Assembly (NCBI RefSeq): GCF_016031625.1
Contig: NZ_JACCHP010000020.1
Location: forward strand, 62,001 to 126,000
Length of the DNA: 64,000 nucleotides
Direction of reading: 5' to 3'
From: Bradyrhizobium agreste
GTDB taxonomy: Bacteria; Pseudomonadota; Alphaproteobacteria; Rhizobiales; Xanthobacteraceae
The notes below the pieces were generated by a model, which saw nothing but the letters and a program-made list of their open reading frames with translations, did no database searches and was not told where the DNA came from. Shown piece after piece: positions 1-7,932 of this stretch (position 1 is the stretch's first letter; every line of letters starts with the position of its first letter). Made by a program: the position numbers and the translations under genes.

Positions 1-676
1 GAACCTTGTCGAGGCTGACGCCCTCGAGCCGGGCGATCTTCGGTGCGAGCGCACGGCCGAAATCGTCGAGCTCCCGCTGCATGTCGAGGTAGCGCAGCAT
101 CTTCTTGAGGTCGTCGAACGTCGCATGCGAGCTGGTATAGGCCATCAGCCCATCGCGAATGCGGGCTGCGCCCTCGGCGGACCCGAGCTGGCCGTTGAGC
201 GAGGTCAGGACCTTCTTCTGGAAGGCTTGGGCCATCTGCCGCGCCTCGGCCTGCTTGTCGGCAGAGATGACCTTGGTCGCATTGGCGATGTAGTCGGCGG
301 CCATGCTGCGCAGCAATTGCTCCGTCACGAGGCTCCAGATCGGCGCGAGCGATCCACGGGCGATCTGCCCGCTATTGGCGCGCTCCGGGGCGCTGTCCAC
401 CAGGACCGGCTCGAGTGGCTCGAAGAAGTAGCGTGACGGATTTCCGACGCGATAGTGATTTTGGCCGGTGTTGCGAAACTCGGCACGCAGCGCCGCGATC
501 AATGGCTCGGAATGCGGAATGTCCTCGCCGAGGAGATGCAGCCGTTCCAGTTCGGCAAGCAGGCGGCGCCGGACCTGCGGCGCGAGCTGCCGGAGATACT
601 GAATCAGGTGTTCAGCGGTCTGGTCCTGTCTTGCGCTCACCACCGGGCCCTCCGGCGAGCCATCCTCTCTGTTCAT
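1..676 (-). CDS. Hypothetical protein, 3' end beyond the window
   Basis: An open frame runs on the minus strand from ATG at 676 to the left edge without a stop, giving at least 225 residues. The protein begins MNREDGSPEGPVVSARQDQT, is soluble and mostly helical, with no signal peptide or membrane segment. A conserved-looking stretch (SRYFFEPLEPVLVD, about residues 80-93) is followed by charged helical segments ending in YLDMQRELDDFGRALAPKIA near the edge. I do not recognise the family. It cannot be judged whether the C-terminus is intact because the gene continues outside. The alternative frames over this region are shadows. Upstream (677-827) there is only a short gap to the end of ispZ, so it may be co-transcribed with it. 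Confidence 0.7.
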   Translation of the reverse strand, partial: MNREDGSPEGPVVSARQDQTAEHLIQYLRQLAPQVRRRLLAELERLHLLGEDIPHSEPLIAALRAEFRNTGQNHYRVGNPSRYFFEPLEPVLVDSAPERANSGQIARGSLAPIWSLVTEQLLRSMAADYIANATKVISADKQAEARQMAQAFQKKVLTSLNGQLGSAEGAARIRDGLMAYTSSHATFDDLKKMLRYLDMQRELDDFGRALAPKIARLEGVSLDKV

Positions 677-827
677 AAGGCTATCGCCCCCGACCTTTCA
701 GCAAGGTAAAGCGCTGAATAATCTGGGCCTGCGGTTACGGAGCAATGAAGGAACCGGTCCGGACCAAGTGCACGTTGGCGTGAATAGAGGCGGTCGCCGC
801 CGGCAGGCGCAGGCCTGAACCCGGCAA

Positions 828-1430
828 CTACCCCTTGCTCACATCCCCCGCCTCGGCCTCGCTTCTCTCCAGCGAGACCGGCGCGAGATGATAGCGCTTG
901 GTCAGCGGCAGCTGGGCGACGGCGAAGATCATGGTCAGCGTCGTCACGCCGAACACCTTGAAGTTCACCCAGAAATCCGTGCTCTGGGTGCGCCAGATGA
1001 TCTCGTTCAGCACGGCCAGGCCGGCGAAGAACAGCGCCCAGCGCAGCGTCAGGATACGCCAGCCATGCGGTGTCAGGTTGAACACCTGGTCGAACATCAC
1101 GGCGATGAAGGAGCGGCCGAACAACAGGCCGCCGCCGAGGATCGCGGCGAACAGGCCGTAGATGATGGTCGGCTTGACCTTGATGAAGGTCTCGTCGTGC
1201 AGCACCAGGGTCAGCGTGCCGAACACCAGCACGATCACGCCCGTGACGATCGCCATGATCGGGATGTGGCGCGTCACCATGTAGGACGCCGCCATCGCCG
1301 CCACGATCGCGACCATGAAGGCGCCGGTCGCGGCGAACAGATTGAACTTCGCGTTGACGAAGAAGAACACGAGCAGCGGACCGAGCTCGGTCGCGAGCTT
1401 GAACAGCGGATGCGGCTGGGTCTTGTCCAT
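828..1430 (-). CDS. ispZ: Inner membrane-spanning septation protein A family (YciB/IspZ)
   Basis: A 200-residue polytopic inner membrane protein of the septation protein A family, linked in other bacteria to cell-envelope and division functions; the biochemical role is not settled. Visible features are about six hydrophobic segments beginning with ELGPLLVFFFVNAKFN near residue 15, the conserved KPTIIYGLFA and GRSF motifs in the middle, and the C-terminal NEIIWRTQSTDFWVNFK block typical of the family. An in-frame ATG at 1451 lies inside a palindromic repeat, whereas the ATG at 1430 follows a GGAAGAGAGA ribosome-binding site, so 1430 is preferred. It lies downstream of ftsY on the same strand, an arrangement common in alphaproteobacteria, separated here only by the repeat. 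Confidence 0.9.
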   Translation of the reverse strand: MDKTQPHPLFKLATELGPLLVFFFVNAKFNLFAATGAFMVAIVAAMAASYMVTRHIPIMAIVTGVIVLVFGTLTLVLHDETFIKVKPTIIYGLFAAILGGGLLFGRSFIAVMFDQVFNLTPHGWRILTLRWALFFAGLAVLNEIIWRTQSTDFWVNFKVFGVTTLTMIFAVAQLPLTKRYHLAPVSLERSEAEAGDVSKG

Positions 1431-1448
1431 TCTCTCTTCCGTCTCTCC

Positions 1449-1550
1449 CATCCTTCGAGACGACCGCTTCGCGGTCTCCTCAGGATGAGGACCTCATGTG
1501 TGGCACGACCTCATCCTGAGGAGCCGCGCAAGCGGCGTCTCGAAGGATGA
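1449..1550. repeat. Palindromic intergenic repeat, family D copy 1
   Basis: Two complementary arms fill the gap between ftsY and ispZ. The left arm starts CATCCTTCGAGACG and ends CTCCTCAGGATGAGG; the right arm is its inverse, from CCTCATCCTGAGGAG to CGTCTCGAAGGATG. The arms are separated by about 20 bases. The same arm sequences recur at 60631-60736. Confidence 0.85.
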
Positions 1551-1552
1551 CG

Positions 1553-2497
1553 CTATTCGATTCCGGCGATGGCGCGGGCGAAGTCGCGCGCGGTGAAGGG
1601 CGCGAGATCATCGACGCCTTCGCCGACGCCGATGAAGTGTACCGGCAGCTTGAACTTCTCCGCGAGCGCCACCAGGATGCCGCCGCGCGCGGTGCCGTCG
1701 AGCTTGGTCATCACGAGGCCGGTGACCCCGGCGGTGCGATGGAAGGCCTCGACCTGGGACAGCGCATTCTGGCCGACGGTGGCATCCAGCACCAGCAGCA
1801 CCGCATGCGGCGCGGTGTCATCCACCTTGCGGATCACGCGCACGACCTTCTCGAGCTCGTTCATCAGCTCGGCCTTGTTCTGCAGGCGCCCCGCGGTGTC
1901 GATCAGCAGCACGTCGATGGCCTGCTCCTTTGCCGCGGTGAGCGCGTTGAAGGCAAGGCTCGCCGAATCCGAGCCTTGCGCGCCTGCGATGACGGGCGTC
2001 TTCGTCCGCTCGCCCCAGACCTTGAGCTGCTCGATGGCGGCGGCGCGAAACGTGTCGCCGGCGGCCAGCATCACCTTGCGGCCTTCGGAGGCGAATTTCT
2101 GCGACAGCTTGCCGATGGTGGTGGTCTTGCCGGAACCGTTGACGCCGACGACGAGGATCACGAACGGCTTCTTGGCCGCATCGATCACGAGCGGCTTTGC
2201 CACCGGCGACAGCACCTTCTCGACCTCGGTGGCGACGACGTCCTTGACCTCGTCCGCCGAGATCGCCTTGTCGTAGCGGCCGGCGCCGACGGCGTCGGCA
2301 ATGCGCACCGCGACGGACGTGCCGAGATCGGCGCGCAGCAGCACGTCCTCGATATCGTCGAGCATGGCGCGGTCGAGCTTGCGCTTGGTGACGAGGTCGG
2401 CGACCGCGGTCCCGAGCGAGGACGAGGTGCGCTTCAGCCCGTTGGACAGGCGGCGCCACCAGCTCAGCTTGGGGGGATCTGACGTGGTATCGTTCAT
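1553..2497 (-). CDS. ftsY: Signal recognition particle receptor FtsY
   Basis: SRP receptor GTPase that docks the SRP-ribosome complex at the inner membrane. The 314 residues are nearly all NG domain: helical N domain about 25-105, then G1 GVNGSGKT (118-125), DTFRAAA (148-154), G3 DTAGR (200-204), G4 TKLD (264-267) and the closing GVGEGVDDLAPF motif. The long acidic A domain of E. coli FtsY is absent, as in many alphaproteobacteria. The start ATG at 2497 is preceded by a divergent gap of about 50 bases to the pseudouridine synthase gene. Its partner gene ffh lies in this window at 10293-11668 and appears broken, whereas ftsY is intact. Confidence 0.97.
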   Translation of the reverse strand: MNDTTSDPPKLSWWRRLSNGLKRTSSSLGTAVADLVTKRKLDRAMLDDIEDVLLRADLGTSVAVRIADAVGAGRYDKAISADEVKDVVATEVEKVLSPVAKPLVIDAAKKPFVILVVGVNGSGKTTTIGKLSQKFASEGRKVMLAAGDTFRAAAIEQLKVWGERTKTPVIAGAQGSDSASLAFNALTAAKEQAIDVLLIDTAGRLQNKAELMNELEKVVRVIRKVDDTAPHAVLLVLDATVGQNALSQVEAFHRTAGVTGLVMTKLDGTARGGILVALAEKFKLPVHFIGVGEGVDDLAPFTARDFARAIAGIE

Positions 2498-2548
2498 GCT
2501 GGCGTGTTAGCCGTTCCGGCCCGTAAACGAAAGCCTTGACCGAAAGTC

Positions 2549-3256
2549 TTGCAATTGCTCGATGTTCCCCAATTGACATCCGATGAAATCTTAGGCCGCG
2601 TGCTCCATCGCGACGGGCTGATGCTGGTCATCGACAAGCCCGCCGGCCTGCCGGTGCATCGCGGCCCCAAGGGCGGCCCCAATCTGGAGGATTCCTTCGA
2701 CGCGTTGCGTTTCGGCCTGCCGCGGCCGCCGGTGCTGGCCCACCGGCTGGACAAGGACACCTCGGGCTGCCTCGTTCTCGGCCGCCACCGCAAGGCGACG
2801 GCATCGCTGGGCCTTTTGTTCAAGCACGGCAAGATCGGCAAGACCTACTGGACCGTGGTCGAAGGCGGCCCTGCCGAAGATGAAGGCACCATCGACATGC
2901 CGCTCGGCCGGCTCAATGCCGAACGCGGCTGGTGGCAGAAGCCGGATCTGGAAGGGCAGAAGGCCATCACCAACTGGAAGGTGTTGGGCCGGGGCGACGG
3001 TTTCACCTGGCTCGCCATGGAACCGGTGACCGGCCGGACCCATCAATTGCGGGTGCATGCGGCCGCGAGCGGCTGGCCGATCTACGGCGATAACATTTAC
3101 GGCAACGGCCCGCGCTTCGGCGAACCGCGCCTGCACCTGCATTCGCGCGAGATCGTGGTGCCGATCTCCCGCAACAAGGAGCCGGTCCGCGTGGTAGCGC
3201 CGGCCCCGCCGCATATGCATGAGAAGCTCCGCGCCTGCGGGTGGAGCGGGGAGTAG
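2549..3256 (+). CDS. RluA-family pseudouridine synthase
   Basis: A 235-residue enzyme that isomerises uridine to pseudouridine in RNA. The catalytic motif HRLDKDTSG places the active-site aspartate at about residue 68; the DKPAGLPVHRG motif lies at 29-38 and GRTHQLRVH in the C-terminal half, all typical of the RluA/RluC/RluD family. There is no N-terminal S4 domain, so it resembles the short RluA or TruC-like members, and the substrate (rRNA or tRNA) cannot be told from sequence. No in-frame ATG precedes the conserved core; the start at 2549 is TTG, and TTG codons at 2555 and 2573 are alternatives. It is divergent from ftsY and is followed by a repeat. Confidence 0.88.
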   Translation: MQLLDVPQLTSDEILGRVLHRDGLMLVIDKPAGLPVHRGPKGGPNLEDSFDALRFGLPRPPVLAHRLDKDTSGCLVLGRHRKATASLGLLFKHGKIGKTYWTVVEGGPAEDEGTIDMPLGRLNAERGWWQKPDLEGQKAITNWKVLGRGDGFTWLAMEPVTGRTHQLRVHAAASGWPIYGDNIYGNGPRFGEPRLHLHSREIVVPISRNKEPVRVVAPAPPHMHEKLRACGWSGE

Positions 3257-3270
3257 CGGAGGTGGTGCTC

Positions 3271-3400
3271 AACCTCTCCCGCGTGCGGGAGAGGTCTGCG
3301 CGAAGCGCCGGGAGAGGGCTTTCTCCTCTTGGGGATGTCCCGTTGTGGAGACACCCTCTCCCCACCCCTCCCCCGCAAGTCCCCCGCAAGCGGGGGAGGG
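3271..3400. repeat. Palindromic intergenic repeat, family B copy 1 (divergent)
   Basis: A GC-rich element between the pseudouridine synthase and the DUF2336 gene. It opens with CCTCTCCCGCGTGCGGGAGAGG, shown here as the two arms CCTCTCCCGC and GCGGGAGAGG, and closes with a CCCCCGCAAGCGGGGG hairpin. It is a degenerate relative of the copies at 10141, 18176 and 25256. Confidence 0.6.
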
Positions 3401-3488
3401 AGCGCACCCGCATTCGCGGCGGCATCTCGCTGCAACGACCACGTCCCGGCCATGGTTTACCAAACCTTCAGCGCTCGCCTCTAATGAT

Positions 3489-3521
3489 AGCGGTTGCTTA
3501 GAAAAAGCTTCCGTAACCGCT
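3489..3521. promoter_or_regulatory. Inverted repeat upstream of the first DUF2336 gene
   Basis: AGCGGTT (3489-3495) and AACCGCT (3515-3521) form a perfect 7-bp inverted repeat with a 19-base spacer, ending 18 bases before the proposed ATG at 3540. A smaller repeat GGTTTACCAAACC lies at about 3454. It may be an operator or a leader hairpin; no regulator is implied. Confidence 0.35.
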
Positions 3522-3539
3522 CAGGACGAGCCGCGCGTG

Positions 3540-4649
3540 ATGACCAAGGCCGGGTTATCGATCATCGACGAGGTCGAATCCGCACTTCGGATCGGCTCGC
3601 CGGAAAAGGGTCTGGCGACGGCCCGGCGCGTCACCGAGCTGTTCCTCTCCTCCGCCGGCAATTTCGACGACGAGCAGATCGCGCTGTTCGACGAGGTGCT
3701 CGAGCGCCTGATCGGCACCATCGAGCTGCGCGCCATCGCCGATGTGGCCGCGCGCATTGCGCTGGCCGAGATCAGCGCGCAGCTGGCGCCGATCGCGCAG
3801 GCGCCTCCGTCGGTGATCCGTCGCCTCGCCAACAATGACGAGATCCGCATCGCCGGCCCCGTGCTGCAGGAATCCGCGCGCCTCGACGACGGCGAGCTGG
3901 TGAAGATCGCCTCAAGCAAGGGTGAGCCGCATCTGCTCGCGGTCGCCGGCCGCTGGTGGCTGAAGGAGATCGTCACCGACGCCCTGCTGGCGCGCCGCTA
4001 TCCCAGCGTCAGCCGGCGGCTGGCCGCCAATCCCGGCGCGCGCGTCTCCGGTAAAGGATTTGCCATCATCGTCGGCCAGGCCGAAAGCGATCCGGAACTC
4101 GCGGTCAGCGTCGGCGTTCGCGTCGATTTGCCCTCGGAGCTGCGCCGCCAGTTGCTGCGCTCGGCGACCGATGCCGTGCGCACCCGCCTGTTGTCGCGCG
4201 CCCCGCCGCATCTGTTCGAGGAGATCCAGAGCGCGATCGCCGCCGTCACCATTGGCGCCGAGCGCGAAATGTCGGCGGTGCGCGATTTCGAAGGTGCCAA
4301 GCGCGCCATTGCCGGCCTAAAGGCTACCGGCCAGCTCAACGAGGCGACGTTGCTCGGCTTCGCCAAACAGCGGCGCTATGAGGAGACGGTGGCGGCGCTG
4401 GCAGCGTTATCGGGGTCGACGATCGAGGTGATTCGTCCGCTGATGCAGAGTCTCCGCGAGGACGGCCTGCTGGTGCCGTGCAAGGCCGCCCAGCTTGGCT
4501 GGGAAACGACCATCGCCGTGCTCGAATGCCGTTTCGCGACAGGCGCGATGAAGCCGGCGGACATCGCGAGGGCACAGGGGCATTTTGCGAGAATGACGGC
4601 GGAGAACGCCAAGCGGACGCTGCGATTCTGGCAGGTAAGGGCGTTGTAG
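3540..4649 (+). CDS. DUF2336 domain protein, copy 1
   Basis: A 369-residue soluble protein of the DUF2336 family, common in Rhizobiales and of unknown function. It is almost entirely alpha-helical, without signal peptide or membrane segments, and repeats short helical hairpins (for example LANNDEIRIAGPVLQESARL and the LLGFAKQRRYEETVAALAAL stretch near the end). The open frame extends to 3219, but that extension runs through a palindromic repeat, and ATG at 3540 opens the conserved MTKAGLSIIDEVE, so 3540 is chosen. A second copy lies at 34781-35863. The two share the order helical N-terminus, NDEIRIAGPVL or ENEIMVAGPVLRRSPVLDE, and LLGFAK-(R/H)-(R/K)-YEE-(T/S)-VAALSA. It stands alone, convergent with mtaB. 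Confidence 0.85.
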   Translation: MTKAGLSIIDEVESALRIGSPEKGLATARRVTELFLSSAGNFDDEQIALFDEVLERLIGTIELRAIADVAARIALAEISAQLAPIAQAPPSVIRRLANNDEIRIAGPVLQESARLDDGELVKIASSKGEPHLLAVAGRWWLKEIVTDALLARRYPSVSRRLAANPGARVSGKGFAIIVGQAESDPELAVSVGVRVDLPSELRRQLLRSATDAVRTRLLSRAPPHLFEEIQSAIAAVTIGAEREMSAVRDFEGAKRAIAGLKATGQLNEATLLGFAKQRRYEETVAALAALSGSTIEVIRPLMQSLREDGLLVPCKAAQLGWETTIAVLECRFATGAMKPADIARAQGHFARMTAENAKRTLRFWQVRAL

Positions 4650-4680
4650 GCGCTTGCTGTTCATTACACATTCCGCTGTC

Positions 4681-4776
4681 ATTGCCCGCGAAAGCGGGCA
4701 ATCCAGTATTCCAGAGACGACGGAGATTGAACCGAGAAGCCGCGGCGTACTGGGTCGCCCGGTCGAGCCGGGCGAC
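4681..4776. repeat. Double-hairpin intergenic repeat, family G
   Basis: Two perfect hairpins: ATTGCCCGC (4681-4689) with GCGGGCAAT (4694-4702), and GTCGCCCGG (4754-4762) with CCGGGCGAC (4768-4776). CCAGTA and TACTGG between them can also pair, giving a cloverleaf-like outer stem. It sits between the convergent DUF2336 and mtaB genes, where it could terminate both. Confidence 0.75.
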
Positions 4777-4784
4777 GACACCAA

Positions 4785-6038
4785 TTATGTGGTCAGACGC
4801 TCGCCATCGCTGCCGGCTATTCTCAGCGACACCACGCTTCCGATCCGCTCGCCCGCAATCGCCACCGGCAGATAATGCTCCGTGCGGCCCTGCCCGTCGC
4901 TCTCGATCAGCACCTCGCGCATCGAACCGATCTCGGCTTGCAGGCGCTGCCGCAAGGCCGCCTCCCCCGCAGCCCGCAGCCGCTTCGCGCGCGCCTTGAT
5001 CTCAGGCCCGGCCACCTGCGGCATCCGTGCGGCCGGCGTGCCCGGCCGCGGGGAATAGGGGAAGACGTGCAGGAAGGTCAGGCCGCATTGCTCGACGAGG
5101 TCGAGCGAACGCGAGAACATCTCCTCGGTCTCGGTCGGAAAGCCCGCGATGATGTCGGCGCCGAAGACGACATCGGGGCGCAGGCGGCGCACCTGCGCGC
5201 AGAATGCGATCGCGTCCTGCCGCGAATGCCGCCGCTTCATGCGCTTCAGGATCATGTCGTCGCCTGACTGCAGCGACAGATGCAGATGCGGCATCAGCCG
5301 CGCATCCTCAGCGATGGCATCGAGCAGGTCGTCATCCGCCTCGATCGAATCGATCGAGGAGATGCGCAGGCGCCTCAGGTCCGGAACATGGCGCAGGATC
5401 TGCTTCGTCAGCATGCCGAGCTTGGGCGCGCCGGGCAGGTCCGTACCATAGCTGGTGAGATCGACGCCGGTCAGCACGACCTCGGCATGGCCGCGTTCGA
5501 CCAGGGTGCGCACCTGCTCGACCACCGCGCCCATCGGCACCGAGCGCGAATTGCCGCGGCCGAACGGGATGATGCAGAAGGTGCAGCGATGGTCGCAGCC
5601 GTTCTGCACCTGCACGAACACGCGCGGCAGGCCGCTCGCATAGCCTTTGGCGAGATGCGGCGCCATCTCCTTCACCGCCATGATGTCGCTGACGGCGATC
5701 TTCTCGCTGGCGCCGAGATCGAAAGCGGCGCGCGTGTCCCGCCACGCTTCGCCGCGCATCTTGTCGTCATTGCCGACGACTCGATCGACCTCGGCCATGC
5801 CGGCGAACATCGCAGCCTGCGTCTGCGCCGCGCAGCCGGTGACGACGATGCGCGCCTCGGGGCGCTCGCGCTTCAGCTTGCGGATCGACTGGCGCGCCTG
5901 CGCCACCGCCTCGTTGGTGACGGCGCAGCTGTTGATGACGATTGTGTCGGAAAGTCCCGCGGCTTCCGCTTTGCTGCGAATCACCTCGGCCTCGAAGGCG
6001 TTGAGGCGGCAGCCGAAGGTGACGATGTCGACGGCCAT
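4785..6038 (-). CDS. mtaB: tRNA t6A37 methylthiotransferase MtaB
   Basis: Radical-SAM enzyme that adds a methylthio group to N6-threonylcarbamoyladenosine at tRNA position 37, giving ms2t6A. The 417 residues contain the N-terminal cluster cysteines C10, C38 and C69 (family UPF0004), the radical-SAM motif C148-x3-C152-x2-C155 in NGCDHRCTFCIIPFGRGNSRS split across 146-166, and a C-terminal TRAM-like region. The signature TFGCRLNAFE at the N-terminus marks MtaB rather than MiaB (SYGCQMN), which is encoded at 26272. Its start codon shares one base with the dapF stop (TGATG), so the two are translationally coupled. The substrate modification t6A needs TsaB, encoded at 23559. Confidence 0.93.
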   Translation of the reverse strand: MAVDIVTFGCRLNAFEAEVIRSKAEAAGLSDTIVINSCAVTNEAVAQARQSIRKLKRERPEARIVVTGCAAQTQAAMFAGMAEVDRVVGNDDKMRGEAWRDTRAAFDLGASEKIAVSDIMAVKEMAPHLAKGYASGLPRVFVQVQNGCDHRCTFCIIPFGRGNSRSVPMGAVVEQVRTLVERGHAEVVLTGVDLTSYGTDLPGAPKLGMLTKQILRHVPDLRRLRISSIDSIEADDDLLDAIAEDARLMPHLHLSLQSGDDMILKRMKRRHSRQDAIAFCAQVRRLRPDVVFGADIIAGFPTETEEMFSRSLDLVEQCGLTFLHVFPYSPRPGTPAARMPQVAGPEIKARAKRLRAAGEAALRQRLQAEIGSMREVLIESDGQGRTEHYLPVAIAGERIGSVVSLRIAGSDGERLTT

Positions 6039-6913
6039 CAGGCGACCGGCGCGAACAGCGCCGGATCGAAGGTGCCCTCATATTCGAAGGTCGCCGTGCC
6101 CGTCATCAGCACGTGGTCGTCGCGCTCGCGCCATTCGATGCCGAGCTTGCCGCCGGGCAATTTGATCTCGACCTTGCGCTCGGCGCGCTTCAGCCGCGCG
6201 GCGGCGACGGCCGTGGCACAGGCCGCCGACCCGCACGCCATGGTCAGGCCCGCGCCGCGCTCCCAGGTGCGGATCGTGATGTGCTCGCGGTCGACGATGT
6301 GAGCGAGCGTGATGTTGGCGCGCTCGGGGAAGATCGGATGGTTTTCCAGGAGCGGACCGAAGCGGCCAAGATCGTAGGCGTCAACATCGTCCACCCAGAA
6401 CACCGCGTGCGGATTGCCCATGCTCACCGCCGAGGGCGAATGCAGGATCGGATTGTCGATCGGCCCGATCTGCAATTCGATGTAGCGGGTGTCGCGAAAC
6501 TCTTCCGCCAGCGGAATGTCCTGCCAGCCGAATTTTGGCGCGCCCATGTCGACGGTGTAGAGATCGGGCGCCGGACCCTGCCAGGCATTGAGCAGGCCGG
6601 CGGCGGTCTCGAACGTCGCGGTGGTCTGCCCGGTCTTCTCGAAGATGCGGCGCACGACGCAGCGCATGCCATTGCCGCAGGCGCCGGCTTCCGAGCCGTC
6701 ATTGTTGTAGATGCTGATGAAGGCCTCGGTGCCGTCGAGCCTCGGCCTCGAGAGCACCATGAGCTGGTCGTAAGCCACGCCGCCGTTCGCCGACGCCACG
6801 GCGCGGGCGTCGTCCGGCGTGACCTTGGCCGTCGAATCGCGCAAGTCGACAACGACGATCTCGTTGCCGATGCCGTTCATCTTGGCAAATGCGTGGTTGG
6901 CCAGCGCGCTCAT
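6038..6913 (-). CDS. dapF: Diaminopimelate epimerase
   Basis: Converts LL- to meso-diaminopimelate for lysine and peptidoglycan synthesis in the cytoplasm. The 291 residues show the two-cysteine racemase mechanism: C79 in GACGNGMRC and C227 in TMACGSAAC, each in its characteristic motif, and the N-terminal KMNGIGNEIVVVD motif. Length is usual for the family. It is the first gene of a dapF-mtaB pair. A possible -10 (CATATAA on the minus strand near 6942) lies about 30 bases upstream of the ATG. Confidence 0.96.
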   Translation of the reverse strand: MSALANHAFAKMNGIGNEIVVVDLRDSTAKVTPDDARAVASANGGVAYDQLMVLSRPRLDGTEAFISIYNNDGSEAGACGNGMRCVVRRIFEKTGQTTATFETAAGLLNAWQGPAPDLYTVDMGAPKFGWQDIPLAEEFRDTRYIELQIGPIDNPILHSPSAVSMGNPHAVFWVDDVDAYDLGRFGPLLENHPIFPERANITLAHIVDREHITIRTWERGAGLTMACGSAACATAVAAARLKRAERKVEIKLPGGKLGIEWRERDDHVLMTGTATFEYEGTFDPALFAPVA

Positions 6914-7007
6914 GAAAATTCCCGAATTTCGCCTGCCTTATATGGCGATCCTCGGCCGCTTGGCCAGTGATTTGCCACCCGGGCCGGGACATCGGCCAAG
7001 GCGCCTG

Positions 7008-7027
7008 CCATGACGCATCTGTCATGG
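7008..7027. promoter_or_regulatory. Palindrome upstream of the exported GyrI-like/SIMPL pair
   Basis: CCATGAC (7008-7014) and GTCATGG (7021-7027) form a perfect 7-bp inverted repeat with a 6-base spacer, the geometry of a dimeric regulator site. It lies about 130 bases before the downstream gene. Further on, the segment TAAGGCCTTG occurs twice (about 7092 and 7108), and GGCCCCG-ATGAAG-CGGGGCC (7126-7145) forms a strong hairpin just before the ribosome-binding site GGAGAAC. Confidence 0.4.
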
Positions 7028-7159
7028 GACGAATTCGGCGCTCGCGTGTTAGAACGGCGCGGTTCGCGCGGACCGGGACGCGCGGCCGGGTTAAGGCCTT
7101 GGTGGGTAAGGCCTTGATGTATTCAGGCCCCGATGAAGCGGGGCCTTGGGGAGAACAGA

Positions 7160-7927
7160 ATGACCAGTTTTCGTCGCCTCGCTTTGGCCGCGCTGATCCC
7201 GGCTGCGACCTTGTCGCTTGGGCTGTCAGGCGCTCTGGCGCAGACGCCGAGCCCCGCACCGGCGGCCTCCGCGAGCCCGTCACCGGCGCCATCGGTAGCA
7301 CCCGCCCCGGCCGCAAGCGCTTCGCCAGCCCCGGCGGCGAGCCCGTCGCCGGCGGCCAGCGCCTCGCCGTCCTCTGCGGCAACGCCTTCGCCCGCGGCCA
7401 GCGCTTCACCCAGCCCGACGGCCCCGCCCCCGGCGGCCGCCGCGACGCCCGCCCCGGTGCAGACCGCCGATCCCTTCGGCCTCGAGACCACGCTCGAATC
7501 GAAGAAGGTCGTGATGGTCAAGGGCACCGCCAATTGGGACTCCGCCTTCGACACGCTGATCGATGCCTTCAAGGCGTTGAACACGCTCTTGGACAAGCAG
7601 GGCATCAAGCCGTCGGGCAATTCGATGATCGTCTACACCTCGACCGACGATACCGGCTTCACCTTCCTTGCCGAGATCCCGGTCGATCAGGACCCGAAGA
7701 ACCTGTCCAAGGACATGAGCGTCGGCAAATCGCCTGAAGGCAAGGCGCTGAAATTCGTCCATCGCGGCTCCTACGACAACATGGACAACACCTATGAGGC
7801 GATCACCAACCACCTCGACGACAAGAGGCTGGAAGCCAAGGACACCTTCATCGAGGAGTACCTCACCGATCCCCTGAAGACGGCCGAGGACAAGCTCGTG
7901 ATCAATGTTTACGTGCCGCTGAAATGA
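7160..7927 (+). CDS. Exported protein with Pro/Ala/Ser linker and GyrI-like domain
   Basis: A 255-residue protein with a signal peptide (MTSFRRLALAALIPAATLSL..., cleavage expected after ALA near residue 26), then about 75 residues of low-complexity Ser-Pro-Ala repeats (units such as PAASASPSP), then a 150-residue GyrI-like/AraC effector-binding domain ending KTAEDKLVINVYVPLK. Such domains normally bind small ligands inside regulators; here it is exported and without a DNA-binding part. The ATG at 7133 falls in the loop of a hairpin, while 7160 follows GGAGAACAGA, so 7160 is chosen. The stop overlaps the next open frame, suggesting an operon with the SIMPL protein. Ligand and function are unknown. 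Confidence 0.82.
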   Translation: MTSFRRLALAALIPAATLSLGLSGALAQTPSPAPAASASPSPAPSVAPAPAASASPAPAASPSPAASASPSSAATPSPAASASPSPTAPPPAAAATPAPVQTADPFGLETTLESKKVVMVKGTANWDSAFDTLIDAFKALNTLLDKQGIKPSGNSMIVYTSTDDTGFTFLAEIPVDQDPKNLSKDMSVGKSPEGKALKFVHRGSYDNMDNTYEAITNHLDDKRLEAKDTFIEEYLTDPLKTAEDKLVINVYVPLK

Positions 7928-7932
7928 GACTG

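Noticed and set aside
7133..7159. ATG at 7133 as start of the exported GyrI-like protein
   Set aside because: It lies in a hairpin loop without a ribosome-binding site; the start at 7160 gives a proper signal peptide.
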